A DNA stretch of 64,000 bases from positions 36,031,823-36,095,822 of the forward strand of contig NC_030854.1 in NCBI RefSeq assembly GCF_000208745.1, written 5' to 3'. The DNA is from Theobroma cacao. Lineage: Eukaryota > Streptophyta > Magnoliopsida > Malvales > Malvaceae. The position numbers and the translations under genes are program-made. This document shows positions 57,794 through 64,000 of the stretch, one piece after another; within the stretch, counting starts at the first letter, position 1; every line of letters begins with the position of its first letter. Below the pieces are notes generated by a model. The model had not been told where the DNA came from and did no database searches. It saw only the letters and a list, made by a program, of their open reading frames with translations.

Positions 57794-60253
57794 TTAGTTT
57801 CCATTTTCTTCTTGCACTCCAGTTAAAGCTTGCTGCAATAGTTAAAGAAGGAAGAATACATAAACAATAAGATCATGGAAAAATCATCAATGGGGCAGGA
57901 CGCGAGAATGATGTTTGAGAACCTGAAAGCATGACAAAGTGTATTGCACATCACTTGATGAAATTTGGTGGTGAAGGACAATTCTCATCCTGAAATGAAC
58001 AAAAAGACCAGCATTAACCTATTATCTAACTGTAAAACTCACAGGAAAAGTAAAGGCTAGTTTCGGAAGCCGTGTTTTACTCTTAAGATTAAATACTTGC
58101 TCTTGTAGTACTTTCGAATTTCAATCAGGTAAAACGTATGCAGCTAATATCTAGATTTGATACTCTCCGTTTTAGCTAGTTGAATTGAATTAATTGTTTG
58201 CGATATGAGTATATGTACATCCTGTAATTCTAATGTGCTCCCTGGACTTTCAGCTGTCTGTTACAAGAAATAAGTACATTTGGTTCATTTTGATGGGGGG
58301 GAATTTCGGATTTGTTACTTGGTTTCAAGTAATACATCCAAGTTTAATTAATATCTCAGGAATCAAAAGCAACAAGAACATATACAGATAAGTTTTCCAG
58401 AATCCTGGGAGATCTTTGAGGGAGTATACTGACCTGGCTGGGCCCTCTGGCATCACAAGGACACCATGTTCCTCCAAGTTCTTGTATAGTTTCTCTGCTG
58501 TGAGTTTTGATCCCTCCGCTATGTCAAAATATATCTGGTGACACAAAGTAATAAGAATCTAAGCATGGTAAGCATTGAAAAGCATTTTTGTTTTTACCAG
58601 TTGGCAAGTAATCCTCTGGCAGTAATCTGATGCAACTTTTATTTGAGGAATTTTTATTATTATTATTTTACATTTGATATTCGTTTTTTCTTGGCAAACA
58701 TTGGCTGGTCACTTTTATTACTCTTCAATAGATTGAATCACAACTCCAACCACAAACCTTCCAATCCAGAGTGCATAGCAAAAGAATAGATTGTCATCCA
58801 TGTAAGTTTAGTAACTAGCATACTCACGATATTGGTTTGCACAGCAGCAACATCCACTCTTAGACCTTTAATTTGATTTAGCCCCTCTGAAACCATAGAA
58901 AACCAGAATAAAAGTCCATAAATTTTGCAGGTAAGATCAAGGACGGAAAGCACCAGAGGAAAGTAATGACTGTTCTTCCAAACCAAAAAGCTCGGCAAAT
59001 TCAATTAAGTAAACCAATAGTTTACCTGCTAACACCTTTGCCTTCTTATGATCACCCTCAAGCTTTCCAACATTCTCTTGCAAAGCAACAAAAGCAGCAG
59101 CACAAATAAAACCAACCTGCCTCATCCCACCACCTAAGGTTTTCCGAAGTCTTCTAGCCTAAAAAATCAGAAAAAGGAGTTATGAGTATGGATTTTGTAG
59201 ATTGCAGAGATTTTTAGCTGAAAAAACTTTCGTTTTTACCTTGGTAATAAAGCTTTTGGAACCAACAATGACTGATCCAACTGGAGCACCCAGACCTTTT
59301 GATAGACATACCTACCACAAAATCAATGGAAAAAGAAAAAGTTCTCTTACTATAACACACTGGATACAAGATGCGATAAAATGTCTAAATCCATCATCTG
59401 TAGATTAAAAAACTTTTCAGAATAAAGTTGTAAATTTGGCAAAACAAAAAGCTATAAATTAACATGAAGTATGGGTTAACACTCAAAAGTTGAAATAACT
59501 AATAAGTAAGCTAATAAGAAACATGAAAAGATGCAGGAGCTGAAATAACCAATAATGTTGACACAAAGAGCATACCGAGACTGAATCAGCAGCTTGTACA
59601 AGCCTGTGAACAGGAACTCCAAGTGCCTGGTAGACCAACACTTTAGTTAGATGCTTAGACAGAGGATAGTTGCCACATATAGATTTATTACACAGACACA
59701 CAGACAGAAGGCTAGTATTCTTTGACATATTGGTAAAGAAGAATACAGTTTATGCATATAAGCTGTTTTAATTTCTTGATTAGAAGTTTTCCTCAAAATT
59801 TGAACTTAAACACAAAATTCAGTGCAAGAGGAATAAATTTCCTTATATGAAGCTTCATATTGATGATAGACCTTCAAACCATACAAATGCAAGCAGTAAT
59901 CTGAAGAAATTTACAAATGTTTTACTCACTACAGATGCATTGAAAATGCGAGCCCCATCAATGTGAAGCTTCAGACCATGCTTTGTGGCTAGCTCACCAA
60001 CTCTGTCTGTGTATGCCACAGACAAGCATCTACCACCAGAGCTGCATCGAGTAAACGAAAACTATTATAAGACATTACAGCCAACAAGGGATAAAGTGAA
60101 AGTGAAGTAATTGAAAAGGGAGAAACAAATCATTTAAGAACTTCAACTGACATCAGTTTCTTAAGATACAACTAATTAGGCAAAATCCAGAGCATTGAGA
60201 AAAAAGTAAACCATAAATCATATTGTTATTATCACTTACAAAATTTATCGCAC

Positions 60254-60303
<50 letters not shown>

Positions 60304-61443
60304 GACCCATTCTTCAATATAGTGCCAATGCAAAAGCAGTTGATATACAATGATGTTGATTAACAGAAGGAATACAATAATGTTGCCTTCTACTTAGTTG
60401 TCATACCAACTTTCTTTTATCCTTTTAAAATCAAAATGGAGGCCAAGTCTTCACCTTCAGTAAAAGTCTTTTTATAAATGTTATGAAATTGTCAATTTTG
60501 CAGAACAACTAACATGGACTTAAACTGAGGGAGGAATATAATAATATAATATCTGTAGAAACAGCCCCAAATTGCGCCCAGGATACTCCTTTGTCAAAGC
60601 TCAGTCTACCCAGACAAAACATGGATAAGGAGAAAAGTTAAGAAACATAATGGAAGCAACTTCCCTTACATAAGCAAAATGTTGGTTGCGGTCCCTCCAA
60701 TCAGAGGGTAGGGGTTTCAAGAAATTTATAGCACTGATGAGTTCCCTTAAATACTCATATCCAAATAAGGATATTTCAGCCCCAGAATGCAAGTGGGAGC
60801 AGCCATGAGCAAAATTCTAAGAGAAGGCATGAAGCACATAATTAAAAACTAGACCCAGTTCTGCCCCATTCAATATAAAATTGAGAAACACATGGTGAAG
60901 GTATAGCTATAGAAAACATAGAAAAATCAAATTATTTAAGTGCATGTGATATTTGTCCAACAGAAGTCAAAAGAGTATCATAAGATAGAGAAACTCTCAC
61001 TTCGCATGCGAATTTTCCAAGCAAATCAGCCTTGTAGTTGGGTACACTAGCTCTCCTCTTGGGTCTCTAATGGCGGCTTCAATCAAATTGATGTCCATTG
61101 TTCCATCTTCATTATTCTTCACTGGCCTCGGATGTACACCTCCGATTGTTGAAATCCCACCATTCTCATAAATATGGATATGCGAATTGTCTCCAAGAAT
61201 GACTTCACTTCCCCTTATATCACAATGAACAAGAACACTGATGAGGTTACCCATAGTGCCTGATGGGACAAATAGACCAGCTTCCTTGCCCATGATCTTT
61301 GCCACCTCTGATTCTAACTGAAAGGCAGTCGGGTCAGCACCCAAAACATCATCATCAACTTCAGCAGTTACCATAGCAGCCCTCATTGCTTCAGTTGGTT
61401 TTGTGACTGTATCAGATCGAAGATCCACCATTCTGGTCACCAT
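57794..61443 (-). CDS. THA1: Low-specificity L-threonine aldolase (PLP-dependent)
   Basis: Exons in transcript order: 61443-61001, 60041-59930, 59626-59576, 59311-59240, 59158-59026, 58886-58828, 58534-58434, 57989-57923, 57832-57794. All introns are GT-AG and phases close to 358 aa, the size of Arabidopsis THA1. It cleaves L-threonine (and allo-threonine) to glycine and acetaldehyde with pyridoxal phosphate. Visible fold-type I features are: DLRSDTVTKPT at the N-terminus (8-18), SGTMGN phosphate loop (61-66), the SHIHIYENGG substrate-side histidines (87-96), HIDGAR with the PLP-pairing Asp176, and LSKGLGAPVGS with Schiff-base Lys207. No targeting peptide is obvious, so it is probably cytosolic. 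A 5' UTR intron is likely, with acceptor TTTCAG|CAAAAATG and donor ACAG|GTAAAATA near 61969. By synteny it equals the Arabidopsis THA1/THA2 pair. Confidence 0.95.
60257..60299. repeat. (TA)n microsatellite in aldolase intron 1
   Basis: About 21 TA units lie within the intron 60042-61000 and are probably length-variable. Confidence 0.9.
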
Positions 61444-62440
61444 TTTTGCTGAAATTAATCCCAGAAGAAAATTAGTCCATACCCTCCAAAAGAAATAAGG
61501 CAGTTCGAAACAATCTAATACTCATTACCCCAAATCAATAACACAAAGCAAATTGATCCTTGCAATATTTATTTTATGCAACTATTTTTCAAATAACATG
61601 CGAGACCAATTAGATTTCACAAGAATACAGCCAAAATACTTCTTTTTTCTCATGGAGGATCCAAGATGACCCTCAATTGAAGAGTAAATTTGTCCTAGTG
61701 GTTGTTTTTCTAGAGTTGTTCATTTGTTCTGGTCAAAGAAAGCAGCAAGGGTTCAGGATAAGTGACTTCCCTGCCATAACCAATAAACAGGGAGCTTTGA
61801 ACCATGCCAACAACATCTTGAACTAGTCTCAAGGAATCTCAAGAAACCCACCCATTAAAAAAAATTCAGGAAATCTTAAAACCCAATAAAGAACATGCAC
61901 GTGCGCTCACTTTCCTCTCCTCACGCACATAGAGATAGACAGAGAGATGAGATATGCCCTTATTTTACCTGTTCAAGCTCTTTTTCTTCTTTGCCTTAGA
62001 ACCCAGAACAAAGCAATCCAAATTTTTCTCTCTTGCTTTCCCAGAAAACTGAAAATTCTCCAACTAGATTTCAGCAAACTTCCTTTGCAGAAACAATCGA
62101 CTAGTTCCTTATTCTCTGCAAAAATGCAAATATCATTAGAACATTTAACAAACAACAAAGAAATACAATAAATATACTACATCCAAAGGAGAGAAAAAAA
62201 TTACCAATGAAAACAATTTCAAGAACTTGGGATTATAACCCCTCAAACACTCACCTTTTATAGCAAAACTCAAACAAATTGATTTAAACGACACAATTAA
62301 ATTCAATAAACCAACTTTCCATGAAATATTAATATAATAATTTTAATACCTTAATCTGCACAAAGTTCAGACAGTTTTATACTTTAAAGTTATCAATAAA
62401 ATAAGATGACTGAAAACGGGCTGAACAACAATTTAAAAAA
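61444..62440 (-). promoter_or_regulatory. Threonine aldolase 5' UTR intron and upstream region
   Basis: The intron from about 61968 to 61449 splits the 5' UTR. A non-coding first exon lies above 61969, to roughly 62120. Beyond that the sequence is A/T-rich and should hold the promoter. No distinct motif stands out. Confidence 0.5.
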
Positions 62441-62677
62441 TCCAACCAAACCCAACTTTGGAAGTTCCTAGATTTGTTTATTCTCATTAAATTTCAAGAC
62501 TTTTATCTGTATGCATGAATCCAACCAAACCCAACTTTGGAAGTTCCTAGATTTGTTTATTCTCATTAAATTTCAAGACTTTTATCTGTACGCATGAATC
62601 CAACCAAACCCAACTTTGGAAGTTCCTAGATTTGTTTATTCTCATTAAATTTCAAGACCTTTATCTGTATGCGTGCA
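62441..62677. repeat. Three-copy 79-bp minisatellite
   Basis: Units starting TCCAACCAAACCCAACTTTG begin at 62441, 62520 and 62599, a constant 79-bp period. Copies differ at only a few positions near the end (GTATGCATGAAT, GTACGCATGAAT, GTATGCGTGCAT). Such uniformity means recent expansion. It lies about 1 kb upstream of the aldolase ATG. Confidence 0.95.
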
Positions 62678-64000
62678 TGTATTTAAGAGTATGAGCACGC
62701 CAAAACTTACCGACTTTGGTATTGGACTGATTGAACTACACTTGTCATGCAAAACCTTAGAAAAGGAGTTGAAGAGATTCACAAGAGAAACATGAACTTG
62801 TATAAGTGGCCAGCACCCCAAGAAACTAAACCAATTGAATTAGCATTCAAATCCCATTTTTTTTTCTTTTAATGATTTCTATATTTGTTGAAAAAGAAAA
62901 AGGAAAAACATGGGAGGTTATGATATTTGTTTCTTTCTTTTGACGTTTGGTTGTCCTGAAAGAATCCACAACTATGAATGAGTGGGCCAATTGTCTTTAT
63001 CTTTTAGTTTTAATGATAGAACCTTTGCGTTGGGACTGTGCTGGCAATTGGAAAAGGAAAAGCTCTCTTATCACTATCATCAAGAAGAAAATTTCCTTTT
63101 GGCTTTTCCCATTTTGCTGGGATTTCGCACGGCCTTGACGACCTCTAGTTGACTTCTTCTTCTTCTTTTCTTGATGGTTACTTCACGAAACTTTTGATTA
63201 GGGGCTAGATTCTTTGAATCAAATTTTGAAGAATCTATTAATATTACGCATCCGCGAGTTTCTGTTTGATTGTAACCAATGAAAAATCAACATCACGTTG
63301 GGAAAACAACCCTACACGGGGGACAAAGATAGGCCTGCTTCAATCAGTTTGTAAACATACATCAGAGAATCTCCATACAAACTAAAATAAGAATAAAAAT
63401 ATCAAAGGATGACAATCATACTCCATACTTTTACCACTCCAACTAAAATGAGAAGACAGAGCAATATGGCAGTAGAAAGTGTGTATTGTTGTTAGGACGG
63501 AATTAATTAATTTGTCAATATTTTATCTCTTTTATGATTTGCTATGTTTTGCATGTATCACATTAAAGTGTGACATCATGTACCTATTAAAAAAATAAAC
63601 CCCCAAAGGCGGCTAATAGGAATAAATTCAAATGGTTGTCATCAACTTGAAAACTTAATGAAGGTAGGACATTATGCCAAGTAATTCAGTTAACTAAGTC
63701 AACCATAACCATTTTCAATGTTTGAATGGTAAAGAACATGCATGATAACTTCAAGCATTTACAGCATGGAAATAACAGTCTTGAGAAAAGTAACGAGGTT
63801 CTTGTGCAGATTATAGTTGACATCATACCTGCTTGAGACTATGAGGAGGAGAAAATGTTCATGCAGATAGGGAAGAGATACTGGGATGGATAAGGGGGGA
63901 AAGGGGTGGTTATTTGTGGGGCTAAAAATGATGGCTCAAGCAGTCAAAGCTTATCCAACAAGAAGTGTTCCTTTTGGCTTGTTGTTTTTTGGGTAGGATT
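62678..64000. other. Right-hand intergenic flank
   Basis: There is no recognisable gene in the last 1.3 kb. A frame of 63 codons (62947-63138) looks random. At about 63820-63840 the minus strand reads CTCAAGCAG|GTATGATG, a possible splice donor of an upstream UTR exon, but nothing else supports it. Confidence 0.4.

Overview
The window is nuclear DNA of a flowering plant, most likely a eudicot. It is AT-rich between genes, with many short GT-AG introns, plant-only gene families (PPR, ALOG/LSH, plant KDM5-type JmjC demethylase), an Athila-type Ty3/gypsy relic and MITE-like repeats. I cannot name the species from sequence alone. Gene models were built by joining exons by hand through splice sites and reading phase; all five complete models close in frame.

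Layout: (1) 1-1013, minus: N-terminal part of a PPR protein running off the left edge, head-to-head with (2) 2642-14447, plus: exportin-4, 32 coding exons, 1,164 aa. (3) 15594-18167, minus: RBM42-like RRM protein, 6 exons, 246 aa, convergent with exportin-4. (4) 18.4-22.2 kb: AT-rich intergenic DNA with a 480-bp Mutator-like MITE. (5) 24561-32482, plus: JMJ16-type histone H3K4 demethylase, 11 coding exons, 1,260 aa, one GC-AG intron. (6) 32.6-44.3 kb: two diverged direct copies of a 3.2-kb segment flanking a decayed Athila-like pol and other repeats. (7) 44.3-50.2 kb: intergenic DNA with a G-box-rich island. (8) 50898-51542, minus: ALOG transcription factor of the LSH1/LSH2 type. (9) 52.4-57.7 kb: intergenic. 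(10) 57794-61443, minus: low-specificity L-threonine aldolase, 9 coding exons, 358 aa. (11) The right flank carries a 3 x 79-bp tandem repeat.

The genes do not form a pathway; they cover nuclear transport, RNA binding, chromatin, organ-boundary transcription and threonine catabolism, plus probable organelle RNA processing. Their order is informative. As I recall Arabidopsis locus numbers, PPR/JMJ16/THA1 are At1g08610/08620/08630, and XPO4/RRM/LSH2/THA2 are At3g04490/04500/04510/04520. The window interleaves both sets in order, as expected of an undivided ancestral block that fractionated in Arabidopsis after whole-genome duplication.

I found no convincing new biological system. The points most worth checking are the interleaved synteny, the duplication around the Athila relic with a short frame shared by both copies, the GC-AG intron, the small basic terminal exon of the RRM gene, and the 20-G run upstream of LSH.
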